A stretch of DNA of 25,773 nucleotides from a bacterium (GTDB lineage Bacteria > Spirochaetota > UBA4802 > UBA5550): assembly GCA_024224995.1 (NCBI GenBank), contig JAAENB010000508.1:1-25773 (forward strand), read 5' to 3'. The position numbers and the translations under genes are program-made. Under the pieces are notes generated by a model. That model was not told the origin of the DNA, ran no database searches, and was given only the letters and a program-made list of their open reading frames with translations. This document shows, one piece after another, positions 15,741-22,518 of the stretch (its first letter is position 1; each line of letters begins with the position of its first letter).

Positions 15741-15980
15741 ATGAAAAAAATTGATTACAAATATGTATTGGAGACCGAGAAGCGGTTCCTTCAAATTAAA
15801 GAAGCTTTAAAGGAAAAAATTCGAGAGTTGAAACATACCCCGGCGGCTAAGAAAGTAGTTGATTCGGGCGGGAAGGCGACCAGGCAACACATGAATGATT
15901 TTGAAAAGGGAAATGTTGAGCGATCCTATGAGTGGGTTATTGGGGTTGCAAAAGCGTTGTTTGAAAATGAAAAGAAGTAG
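15741..15980 (+). CDS. Small basic helical protein of the repeated cassette
   Basis: A 79-residue, mostly helical, Lys/Glu-rich protein of unknown function (KKVVDSGGKATRQHMNDFEK in the middle). The central ATRQHMNDFEKGNV could form a helix-turn-helix, so DNA binding is possible, but I cannot assign a family. GGGGTAAGAGAA precedes the ATG. A truncated copy lies at 14337-14433 next to GC-rich repeat A. It diverges from the 94-residue ORF with about 167 bases between the starts, so the two may share a control region and form one unit. Confidence 0.6.
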   Translation: MKKIDYKYVLETEKRFLQIKEALKEKIRELKHTPAAKKVVDSGGKATRQHMNDFEKGNVERSYEWVIGVAKALFENEKK

Positions 15981-15995
15981 GGTACATTTAAAAAT

Positions 15996-17723
15996 TCATT
16001 CTACTTCAAATACCCGGTATCCCCGGTTGCCGAAACAGTAAATGAGATATTTTGATACCCTTGCCTCCGGGTACTCTTGTTTTAATCCCCGGCAGTAACC
16101 ATCCAGTTGTTCTTTATCGGCAGGAATAAGCTGAAAATTTTTGATATCTAACTTCTGTTTTTTAACCTCGTTGTTAGAGTAATATTTAAACTCAATAATA
16201 TAGCGGAACCCGGCAAAATCGGTATTATATTTACCCACAAACTCCAGGTCGCTTTTACCCTGAGGGTAGGACCGCTCCAGGTTCCAGGTATAGGTACGGG
16301 AGAGATAGCGGCCGCATAATTCATAAAAGGTAGAACGGTAGAAATTTTCATTCACCTTTTGAAAGATGGCTTCCGGAAATTGACAAATATACAAACGCCA
16401 ATAGTCACTAAAGAGTTTTGCCATATCCGGTTTTACCGCAAAACTCCGCATCATTTCAGCATATTTTGTGGAAACATCTATGGAGTTAAGTTCATTGAAA
16501 TATTCTATAAAAATTCTTTTCATATTGGTGTTGGGGAGCTGCAGGTAAAAATCATCTTTCATCGTGAGCATACCCAGGTAGTAAAAAGATATAGGGTAAT
16601 AACTTTCAGTGAAAAATTGGGACATGCTGAATTTTTCCTTCAGAAAAAAACGGTCATAGGGAAGAGCGTTTTCTATAATAATTTTATCCACTAACTCTTT
16701 ACTCTTTGCCGCGTTAGACGCGGTCAAACGTTTGACCCAATTGATATCCACTTTTAAATTTTCATCCGTTAAAAATTCCGGTATTTCCCCCTGGCTGCAT
16801 AATTGCCGTAAAAAATACATCAATATGGTGGAGTTATACAGCTCTTCCTGTTGTTTTTTAATAAAACTGTACCCATTATAATTATTTTTTATGACTGTTT
16901 TTACTTCCGGTAAATTAGTGGTATCCAGTTCATAATCCCGGTAAATATTGTCCAGTAATGTATCCACCTCTTTTTGAGTATATCCCAGCATATTCGTAAA
17001 TACCGGGTCCAGGGTAATAAAACTGGCAATGTTAAAACCGGATGAAAGATCGTCCATGGTGATAGGAAGTACACCGGTGATAAAAATATTAAAAATAGAA
17101 TCATTTTGTCTGCCCCATTTTAATGCTTTAAAAAAAGTCTTTAAAAAGCTTTCATCCGTTGTTAATGATTTATAGAGATGGTCATTATGAGAAATGATTA
17201 ATTGATTGGAAAAATTATCATACTCATCAATGGTAACAAAAATTTGAGGCAGCTGTTTTGTCCTAATTTCCTGTAAGACCAGGTCCAGGTTATAGGCAAT
17301 ATCCTCATGCAAGTTTATTTTAAATTCATTTCCAAAATATGATTGATTAACGCGAACTAATGAGTTGAGAGCGTTATTGCAATGATTATTAAAACTGTGT
17401 TCAATTGCCGGTAAATCATTCGTTACTTTTATAACTGAAAAATCCAGGCGCAGCATCATAAATGAATTTTTTAACGGAGTGGGATTTTTACCAATATAGG
17501 TATCACCAAACAGGTCATCGAATTGTTTCTTTTTGTTTAAATCATAATAATAGTTTAGAATGGAACATAAAAGGGATTTGCCAAATCTCCGGGGCCGTAA
17601 AAAAACCGGGTTTTCATATTCTTCTAAAAGTGGGATATAATTGGTTTTATCTATAAAATAGCAGTTTTTTGTTTTTAATGCTTCAAAACTGGAAACACCA
17701 TAAGGAATCCTTTTTTTTGTCAT
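15996..17723 (-). CDS. AAA-ATPase-like / PD-(D/E)XK nuclease-like protein
   Basis: A 575-residue protein of the two-domain family usually annotated AAA-ATPase-like plus PD-(D/E)XK. The N-terminal block has IPYGVSSFEALKTKNCYFID, then the P-loop-like FLRPRRFGKSLL (about 41-52) and a Walker B-like QIFVTIDEYDNFSN. The C terminus reads GKSDLEFVG and, further on, YIIEFKYY, giving the D...ExK nuclease signature. The family is common in many copies in spirochaetes, Bacteroidetes and clostridia; its role is unknown and may relate to mobile DNA or defence. AGGAG lies about 10 bases before the ATG. The start codon sits in a small palindrome TGTCAT-CT-ATGACA. Confidence 0.82.
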   Translation of the reverse strand: MTKKRIPYGVSSFEALKTKNCYFIDKTNYIPLLEEYENPVFLRPRRFGKSLLCSILNYYYDLNKKKQFDDLFGDTYIGKNPTPLKNSFMMLRLDFSVIKVTNDLPAIEHSFNNHCNNALNSLVRVNQSYFGNEFKINLHEDIAYNLDLVLQEIRTKQLPQIFVTIDEYDNFSNQLIISHNDHLYKSLTTDESFLKTFFKALKWGRQNDSIFNIFITGVLPITMDDLSSGFNIASFITLDPVFTNMLGYTQKEVDTLLDNIYRDYELDTTNLPEVKTVIKNNYNGYSFIKKQQEELYNSTILMYFLRQLCSQGEIPEFLTDENLKVDINWVKRLTASNAAKSKELVDKIIIENALPYDRFFLKEKFSMSQFFTESYYPISFYYLGMLTMKDDFYLQLPNTNMKRIFIEYFNELNSIDVSTKYAEMMRSFAVKPDMAKLFSDYWRLYICQFPEAIFQKVNENFYRSTFYELCGRYLSRTYTWNLERSYPQGKSDLEFVGKYNTDFAGFRYIIEFKYYSNNEVKKQKLDIKNFQLIPADKEQLDGYCRGLKQEYPEARVSKYLIYCFGNRGYRVFEVE

Positions 17724-17850
17724 CTATGACAACTCCTCTAATTGTACCAAATGATCTAACATGGGAACAATAATTTCAGTTTTCCCGGAAAAAAGCAATA
17801 ATAAAGTTGAAAAAAATCGAAGATTTATCAGAAGGCGGATAATTAAAAAA

Positions 17851-17882
17851 AAACCGAACTTTTCCGCTGATTTGTTCGGTTT
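17851..17882 (-). terminator. Bidirectional hairpin terminator
   Basis: AAACCGAAC (17851-17859) and GTTCGGTTT (17874-17882) form a 9-bp stem. On the minus strand the stem is followed by a T-run (complement of the A-run at 17845-17850), which would end transcription of the lipoprotein gene at 17910-19778. The sequence just after it, TTTTCCTCTATATAATAC, resembles the tail of the GC-rich repeat copies. Confidence 0.7.
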
Positions 17883-17909
17883 TCCTCTATATAATACTAT
17901 TTAATGAGA

Positions 17910-19778
17910 TTATGGTCCGGTATAATAAAGCGCTCCCAGATCATACCGGGCATCTGACCGGACGCTGCCGTCGAAATCCTCAAAAACCGGAACTTCCGAA
18001 CCCGCTCCTATGGCCGGTGATCCTGACTGAATGTTAAAATCTCTTAATAGCGGTGTTGGATTATGGGGATCAACAAAGCCCGGGGTATTTGTTAAAAGGT
18101 TGTTGCTTTCCGCCAGGTCCGCGCTTGAATTTGATATTATTTTATTTTTATCGATTTCCGGAAACCGGGCAAGATTATTCATGACAACTGTGCCTGTTGC
18201 GGTACTTCCAATTTGTATCGCAACCTGTTGATCCGTAACCCCTGGTTCGTCCTGACGATAAATTGTATTATTATATATTCTATTGCCCTGTGGTTGTTTC
18301 CCCCCTCGCTCTTCTACTATTATACCGGTAAAGTGATTAGCGCCGCCTGTGCCGTTAATAATATTATTTCGAATCGTTGTATACCGTGCCCACAGATAAA
18401 GTCCCAATCGTACCGGTTCTGTATTTTGTGATCCGTAATCGGCAAGAATGCGATTCCCTTGGAATATGACATTGGAAATACGACTGTCCTCTGATCCTTC
18501 GGAACCAATAGTTACGGGCCAAAATCCTGAACTGCCAAGAACATTATTTGATATTACAACAAACTCTGTTCCTTTTTCCAGGTAACCTGTGCCATTTTCG
18601 GGTATGCCAAGCTCACCACTGCCCACGAGTCTAAAAGCTTGCCCCCCATAGGTGTTAAGGCTCGACCCTGACATAATATTATGACAAATAATTCCATGAT
18701 AAGCCTGCCCAACTGATACGACATAGGAAGTCATGGAGTTCTGAAAAATAGATCCTAACAGCGCGATTCTCTCCGCACAACCATAGAATAGACCTCCCTC
18801 TGAGTTTTTCAGGTTACAATCACTTACTACCATTTGATCTATGGCTAATAGATCGCCCTCGTTGTAGTGCCACCACCCAAGTGCTGTTTTAAAACCCTCT
18901 ATTTTTAAGCGCTGGAACAGAAAACGCTGCATATTGCTGGCACCACTAACAACAGTACCGGTTCTTGTACTATCAACAAAATGTAAATCAACAATCCGCC
19001 AGTTTTGCTTATTGTTAATGTCGCAAAATCTACTCCCTCCTGTTACTGTTATGAGAGGAGCATTATCATAATTGCCTAAGGCGTCCGGATTAGTTCCCGT
19101 ACCATAAGCGCCCATTGTTACGGGCCCTGCATTATGGGGCCAGGACAAATCACTTGACACGGTCCATGAAGAACCTCTCTTGAAAAGAATTCTACTTCCT
19201 GCGGCTGCATATGAAGTGATAGAGGAGAGGTCATTAGTACGAATAGTCCGTGCCCCGCCGGGAGCACCGGTAAAATCGCTATCACATGCAGTGTTAACAC
19301 AGATGGTATTGGTTCCGCTATAGACTGTATTGGGATCTTCTACTTCTATAGTAAAAGATCCAACACCAACCGTCGTTGTTCCATCTCTCACTGTGAGGCT
19401 TCCGGTATATGTGCCGGGGCTTTCAAATATATGAGCAGCTACGGCTCCTTTCGCAGTGTTTTTTGATTTGCCCGTAGTTCCCCAGTTACCGCTGCCGGGA
19501 TCTCCAAAATCCCAGGTATAATCAAGATTATGAAAATCACCTGATGCCAGTTCCGTATTAAAATGGACACTTAACGGAGCTACTCCCAACGTTCGGCTAA
19601 CTTCACAGGGAATCTGAACCGTCTCAGGATCAACTGGTTTGCCGATATCCTTCGGATCAAAAAGAATATTCATTCCCTGTCCGCAGCCCGCTGGTGATAG
19701 GGATAGCATCAAAATTACAAAACTCAAAAGCCTCATAAAATTTTTTTTTGGAATAATTCCATTTTTAGTTTTGTACAT
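17910..19778 (-). CDS. PKD-domain lipoprotein with parallel beta-helix repeats
   Basis: A 622-residue predicted surface lipoprotein. The N terminus has KK, a hydrophobic core FVILMLSL and a lipobox-like SPAGC (Cys32); Pro at -3 is unusual but tolerated in some groups. Residues about 57-148 form a PKD domain (DYTWDFGDPGSGNWG, FESPGTYTGSLTVRDG). From about 165 on, repeated short strands with N, G and S turns (RIVDLHFVDS, IISNSSADLAESNNL) and an ending SGSPAIGAG...DFDGSVR...YDLGALY match right-handed beta-helix proteins with a typical Omp-like/choice-of-anchor ending. These often bind or cleave polysaccharides. Its hairpin terminator follows. The codon and repeat pattern look ordinary. Confidence 0.8.
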   Translation of the reverse strand: MYKTKNGIIPKKNFMRLLSFVILMLSLSPAGCGQGMNILFDPKDIGKPVDPETVQIPCEVSRTLGVAPLSVHFNTELASGDFHNLDYTWDFGDPGSGNWGTTGKSKNTAKGAVAAHIFESPGTYTGSLTVRDGTTTVGVGSFTIEVEDPNTVYSGTNTICVNTACDSDFTGAPGGARTIRTNDLSSITSYAAAGSRILFKRGSSWTVSSDLSWPHNAGPVTMGAYGTGTNPDALGNYDNAPLITVTGGSRFCDINNKQNWRIVDLHFVDSTRTGTVVSGASNMQRFLFQRLKIEGFKTALGWWHYNEGDLLAIDQMVVSDCNLKNSEGGLFYGCAERIALLGSIFQNSMTSYVVSVGQAYHGIICHNIMSGSSLNTYGGQAFRLVGSGELGIPENGTGYLEKGTEFVVISNNVLGSSGFWPVTIGSEGSEDSRISNVIFQGNRILADYGSQNTEPVRLGLYLWARYTTIRNNIINGTGGANHFTGIIVEERGGKQPQGNRIYNNTIYRQDEPGVTDQQVAIQIGSTATGTVVMNNLARFPEIDKNKIISNSSADLAESNNLLTNTPGFVDPHNPTPLLRDFNIQSGSPAIGAGSEVPVFEDFDGSVRSDARYDLGALYYTGP

Positions 19779-20034
19779 AGAACCTGACCTCGTTGTGTGT
19801 GCTGATTAATGCTAAGGGACTTTTTATACTAATATATTATGCAAGTTTTATGCCATTTTAAAAAAAATGTTATTAAATTGGGGGATTTTTCTTCAGAAGT
19901 TGCGTTGTAAATAAAATTTAAATGATGTTTAATAAATTTATCATAATAGCTGTCAGTTTTTGATAGTTGCTGTCAGAAATTGACAGTTTTAAACAGTGTT
20001 TTCTTCTATATAATAGATCTTTTATACTATAAAA
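19779..20034. repeat. A+T-rich spacer with TGACAG repeats and repeat tail copy C
   Basis: No gene is visible. CTGTCA-gaaat-TGACAG (19974-19990) forms a short hairpin followed by TTTT, and CTGTCAGTTTTTGATAG just upstream repeats the motif. From about 19994 to 20034 the sequence matches the A+T tail of GC-rich repeat copies A and B (TTCTTCTATATAATA, TCTTTTATACTATAAA). It runs straight into the CCCGGGA hairpin. Confidence 0.5.
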
Positions 20035-20192
20035 GCCCGGGATAGATCCCGGGCATTACCGGCAGGGGCTCACCTCACTTTTGAAAACAGGGTGCGCAAG
20101 GCCCGCATTTCAAACCCGTATAGACAGAGCTTAAATTGCCCCTGTTCCCCTTCGTCCAGGTTTACGGTTATTGTTTCCGGTATTGCCGGATT
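20035..20192 (-). pseudogene. Broken third copy of the small cassette ORF, with hairpin
   Basis: The hairpin GCCCGGGA-TAGA-TCCCGGGC (20035-20054) and the 3' end of the ORF match the copy at 20941-21240. An internal segment is missing between two GTTCC motifs. In the intact copy those motifs are 99 bases apart (21050 and 21149), so 33 codons were lost in frame. The 5' end with the start codon is also lost, after TATTGCCGG. The remnant ends where the VapBC promoter begins. Confidence 0.75.
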
Positions 20193-20208
20193 GCGGGGAG
20201 AAAGATCC

Positions 20209-20236
20209 TTGACAAAATATGTGATTCATCTATCAT
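20209..20236 (+). promoter_or_regulatory. Promoter of the vapBC operon
   Basis: TTGACA (20209-20214), a 16-base spacer and TATCAT (20231-20236) give a good sigma-70-type promoter. Transcription would start near 20243, about 50 bases before the antitoxin gene. Confidence 0.55.
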
Positions 20237-20291
20237 ATAAGAATACAGCTGAAACGCTAAAAAAGTGTAAAATTTGATTTATGGTAAAATT

Positions 20292-20525
20292 ATGAAAACA
20301 GCAAATATTAAATTTGACGATAAAACTTTTAAATTCCTCGAAAAGGAAAGTGAGATAATGCAGAAATCTATTTCTGAAATTGTAAATGATAGTATCAAAG
20401 AATCAATGACATTACATAAAAATAAAATATTAGCAGGCCTTGATAATATTTTTGGTATATCACAAGATAACAATTTCAATGTTAATAATTATATTGATGA
20501 AATGAGACAGGATAGAAAACTATGA
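20292..20525 (+). CDS. vapB: VapB-type antitoxin
   Basis: A 77-residue protein directly before the VapC toxin. The N terminus MKTANIKFDDKTFKFLEKES followed by SISEIVNDSIKE looks like a beta-strand and two helices, as in ribbon-helix-helix DNA-binding antitoxins. The C-terminal part (NVNNYIDEMRQDRKL) would wrap the toxin. The frame also allows a start at 20274, but MKTANIKF is a typical beginning for the family; neither has a strong RBS. Its stop overlaps the toxin start (ATGA), so the two are translationally coupled. In this family the antitoxin neutralises the toxin and represses the operon. Confidence 0.75.
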   Translation: MKTANIKFDDKTFKFLEKESEIMQKSISEIVNDSIKESMTLHKNKILAGLDNIFGISQDNNFNVNNYIDEMRQDRKL

Positions 20526-20899
20526 TTATGTTAGATTCTGACATAATCATCTGGCTTCTTAGAGGAAAAGAAGAATATAAAACTAAATTAAAAGAACTGG
20601 TAGAAGAAACAAATGGAATGATTTTCATAACTCCAATTCAAATTGCAGAAATTCATGCAGGATTAAGAGAGAATGAAATTGAAAAAACGATAACCTTTTT
20701 AGAATCATTAATAAATATTTCAATTGATGAAGAAATTGGAAAATTATCCGGAAACTATATGTCACAGTATCGTGCATCCCATAATGTAACTTTAGCAGAT
20801 TCCATTATCGCCGCAGCAACAACGCTTAATGATCTTAAAATTTGGACTTTAAACAAAAAACACTACCCAATGTTTTCTGACGACAATTTTATTGTATAA
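20522..20899 (+). CDS. vapC: VapC-type PIN-domain ribonuclease toxin
   Basis: A 125-residue PIN domain. Acidic active-site residues are in LDSDIIIWLL (Asp near residue 5), IQIAEIHAGL (Glu) and TLADSIIAAA (Asp), followed by the usual LNKKHYPMF. VapC toxins cut tRNA or rRNA when free of antitoxin. It overlaps the antitoxin gene by four bases. The module is flanked by two direct repeats of about 95 bases (20037-20133 and 20942-21038), which are remnants of the small-ORF cassette, so it may have been inserted into or carried by that cassette. Confidence 0.9.
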   Translation: MIMLDSDIIIWLLRGKEEYKTKLKELVEETNGMIFITPIQIAEIHAGLRENEIEKTITFLESLINISIDEEIGKLSGNYMSQYRASHNVTLADSIIAAATTLNDLKIWTLNKKHYPMFSDDNFIV

Positions 20900-20940
20900 A
20901 AACGCATTAAAATTTCAAACATCCGATCCCAATCCTTCCA

Positions 20941-20960
20941 GCCCGGGATAGATCCCGGGC
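20941..20960. repeat. Cassette hairpin, copy D
   Basis: An 8-bp perfect stem GCCCGGGA / TCCCGGGC with a TAGA loop lies 15 bases beyond the stop of the 87-residue ORF. It is identical to copy C at 20035-20054. Here no T-run follows on the minus strand, so termination would be weaker than at 15251-15274. Confidence 0.6.
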
Positions 20961-20975
20961 ATTACCGGCAGGGGC

Positions 20976-21239
20976 TCACCTCACTTTTGAAAACAGGGTG
21001 CGCAGGGCCCGCATTTCAAACCCGTATAGACTCAACTTAAATAGCCCCTGTTCCGTTGGCACATGAGAGGAGTAGAACTCTTCACCGTTTTCCGGGTCCA
21101 GGGGCAGGTTTAGGATTATCTCCTTGAGTAAAACAACCAGGCTTTCCCGTTCCCCTTCGTCCAGGTTTACGGTTATTGTTTCCGGTATTGCCGGCGCGGG
21201 GAGTGTGAGTACTTGTGGTTCTTTTTTGTCTTGTGGCAT
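20976..21239 (-). CDS. Conserved small protein of a repeated cassette, copy 2
   Basis: An 87-residue acidic protein almost identical to the 94-residue one at 15289-15573 from KKEPQVLTLPAPA onward. The first few residues (MPQD) differ, so the N terminus was exchanged. AAGGAG lies about 8 bases before the ATG at 21239. I do not recognise the family. High identity between copies inside a window of about 6 kb points to recent duplication or gene conversion. A divergent predicted small RNA starts about 65 bases upstream. Confidence 0.65.
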   Translation of the reverse strand: MPQDKKEPQVLTLPAPAIPETITVNLDEGERESLVVLLKEIILNLPLDPENGEEFYSSHVPTEQGLFKLSLYGFEMRALRTLFSKVR

Positions 21240-21270
21240 AGCTGCTCTCCTTAATAATTATTTTTTATGA

Positions 21271-21300
21271 TTGACAATTTTTAAGAAGAGCTGGTTTAAT
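21271..21300 (+). promoter_or_regulatory. Promoter of predicted small RNA or leader
   Basis: A perfect TTGACA (21271-21276), an 18-base spacer and TTTAAT (21295-21300, five of six consensus bases) form a strong candidate promoter. Nothing coding follows within the 73 bases before a strong terminator. Confidence 0.5.
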
Positions 21301-21306
21301 TCAGTG

Positions 21307-21379
21307 TGATCTGAGGGCTCTTCGAAAGAATTGTCCGGAAAAGCCTCATCCCTTGCAGGGGGTGGGGCTTTTCTTTTTT
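21307..21379 (+). ncRNA. Predicted small RNA or transcription attenuator
   Basis: The stretch between a good promoter (21271-21300) and a strong intrinsic terminator (21338-21379) would give an RNA of about 73 bases. Its 5' half can form a small stem TCTT-CGA-AAGA (around 21320-21330). Its 3' half is the terminator hairpin. I recognise no known RNA family. It could be a free regulatory RNA, or a leader whose read-through controls the regulator and Fic genes downstream. The evidence is positional only. Confidence 0.4.
21338..21379 (+). terminator. Strong intrinsic terminator
   Basis: GAAAAGCCTCATCCC pairs with GGGGTGGGGCTTTTC across a TGCA-containing loop, giving about 15-16 pairs including several G-T wobbles. 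Six T residues (21374-21379) follow. The T-run is on the plus strand only. Confidence 0.8.
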
Positions 21380-21381
21380 AT

Positions 21382-21426
21382 TATTGAGACTCATTGTGTC
21401 TCAATGTGACACAATGAGTCTCAATA
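21382..21426. promoter_or_regulatory. 45-bp interrupted palindrome, probable operator
   Basis: Two perfect 19-base arms (21382-21400 and 21408-21426) surround a 7-base centre TCAATGT. The arms contain ACTCATTGT, which reappears in the tandem repeats at 21502-21537. No T-run follows, so a protein-binding site fits better than a terminator. The nearby 56-residue regulator is the natural candidate ligand. Confidence 0.6.
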
Positions 21427-21501
21427 TGTCAAGTAAAAAGACATAAAGATAAAAAATAATAGGGAAGATTTTAACAAAAATGTGTTTTCCGGTTGACTCT
21501 C

Positions 21502-21537
21502 AACACTCATTATAACACTCATTGTAACACACTGTAT
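21502..21537 (+). promoter_or_regulatory. Three 12-bp tandem repeats upstream of the regulator gene
   Basis: AACACTCATTAT, AACACTCATTGT and AACACACTGTAT follow one another without gaps, the third degenerate. They share ACTCATTGT with the palindrome about 100 bases upstream. Ribbon-helix-helix repressors commonly bind such evenly spaced direct repeats. The array ends 23 bases before the regulator ATG, where it could overlap a promoter; I could not place clear -35/-10 boxes. Confidence 0.5.
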
Positions 21538-21560
21538 TACGGTAGACAAGGAAACATCGC

Positions 21561-21731
21561 ATGAAAAAATCTTATAATAATAGAATTGATGAGGAATGGA
21601 TTAAGAAAATCGATGATTATGTTGATGACTTAAAAAAAGAGACCGGCATTAAATCGATTAGTAGAGCCGATGCCCTGGAAAAGATTTTTGAAGATTTTTT
21701 TAGTCGGAGAGAGAAGGGAGAGGAGGAATAA
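21561..21731 (+). CDS. Small probable ribbon-helix-helix regulator
   Basis: A 56-residue protein. MKKSYNNRIDEEWIKKIDDY, VDDLKKETGI and ISRADALEKIFEDFF give a short beta strand followed by two helices, the layout of CopG/Arc-type DNA-binding proteins. The assignment is from pattern only. AAGGAAA lies about 7 bases before the ATG. Tandem repeats and a long palindrome upstream fit autoregulation. It precedes the Fic gene by 121 bases and probably forms an operon with it, so it may act as regulator or antitoxin-like partner. Confidence 0.55.
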   Translation: MKKSYNNRIDEEWIKKIDDYVDDLKKETGIKSISRADALEKIFEDFFSRREKGEEE

Positions 21732-21837
21732 ACCCAAAATTAATAGAGAAGAGTTAATCACCCTTCAACAGCAGGAGCTGGAAAAACTCAAAAAAAAAGA
21801 AATCCTGTCTTGGAAAGATGTTTGTGTAATAGAATAG
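21721..21837 (+). pseudogene. Possible ORF remnant between regulator and Fic genes
   Basis: In the +1 frame relative to the regulator gene, an open stretch reads KPKINREELITLQQQELEKL and on to EILSWKDVCVIE before a TAG at 21835-21837. It overlaps the regulator end by about ten bases. It looks protein-like (heptad-like Leu/Lys/Glu pattern), but no ATG, GTG or TTG starts it. It also contains a run of nine A residues. It could be the displaced C-terminal part of the regulator after a frameshift, a product of programmed slippage, or a decayed gene. Confidence 0.35.
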
Positions 21838-21852
21838 AAAGGAGATTCACCT

Positions 21853-22473
21853 ATGGTTATGGAAAACAAATTAGGCATTACCGATTCTGTGGAACTCGCA
21901 AGAGCCGAGGAAAAAATCAGCAAATCAAAAGCGGTCAAGCTGTTTGAAAGCGGTATTCCGGATACGCTGAAAGCAGGCAGCTTTCAGGCACTGGCTGAAA
22001 TTCATAAATATCTTTCCGATGAAATCTACGACTTTGCAGGCAAAATCCGTGATATAAATATTGCAAAAGGCAACTTCAGGTTTGCACCTGTTATGTATCT
22101 GGAGGCTGCTTTAAATAACATAGAAACGATGCCACAGTCAACCTTCGATGAAATCATTGAAAAATATGTGGAAATGAACATTGCCCATCCATTTAGAGAG
22201 GGCAACGGACGAAGCACACGGATATGGCTTGATTTGATATTGAAAAAGGAACTACAGCAGGTTATTGACTGGAGCTCTGTTGATAAGAATGATTATCTTC
22301 TTGCCATGGAACGCAGCCCGGTTAAAGACATTGAAATAAAATTTTTACTAAAACAGGCCTTAACAGACAGAATCAATGACAGTGCAGTCTATATGAAAGG
22401 TATTGACGCAAGCTATCATTACGAAGGCTATGCCGTTTATAAAACCGAAAATCTTGGAGGGGAAGAATTGTGA
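21853..22473 (+). CDS. Fic-domain adenylyltransferase, class III (autoinhibited)
   Basis: A 206-residue Fic protein. The catalytic loop is HPFREGNGRSTR (112-123), with His112 as the expected base and intact G-N-G-R anion-binding residues. The C terminus has GIDASYHYEGY: Ser187-x-x-x-Glu191-Gly192 matches the inhibitory (S/T)xxxE(G/N) helix. Its position after the Fic core defines class III, as in Neisseria NmFic, to which the whole protein looks closely similar. Relatives transfer AMP from ATP to targets such as DNA gyrase, and self-modification of a tyrosine in the inhibitory helix relieves inhibition. About 13 residues follow the inhibitory helix, a longer tail than I recall for NmFic. AAAGGAG lies 8 bases before the ATG. 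Confidence 0.9.
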   Translation: MVMENKLGITDSVELARAEEKISKSKAVKLFESGIPDTLKAGSFQALAEIHKYLSDEIYDFAGKIRDINIAKGNFRFAPVMYLEAALNNIETMPQSTFDEIIEKYVEMNIAHPFREGNGRSTRIWLDLILKKELQQVIDWSSVDKNDYLLAMERSPVKDIEIKFLLKQALTDRINDSAVYMKGIDASYHYEGYAVYKTENLGGEEL

Positions 22474-22518
22474 CAAAAACCTGTTTCAAACAATCTACAG
22501 GTTATACAAATTAAAAAT

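Noticed and set aside
14144..21240. Integron-like cassette array with attC sites
   Set aside because: Genes lie on both strands, no integrase is present, and the repeats do not show the paired R/L core boxes of attC sites.
21382..21537. CRISPR array from the spaced ACTCATTGT motifs
   Set aside because: Units are too short, the tandem ones have no spacers, and no cas gene is near; operators explain them better.
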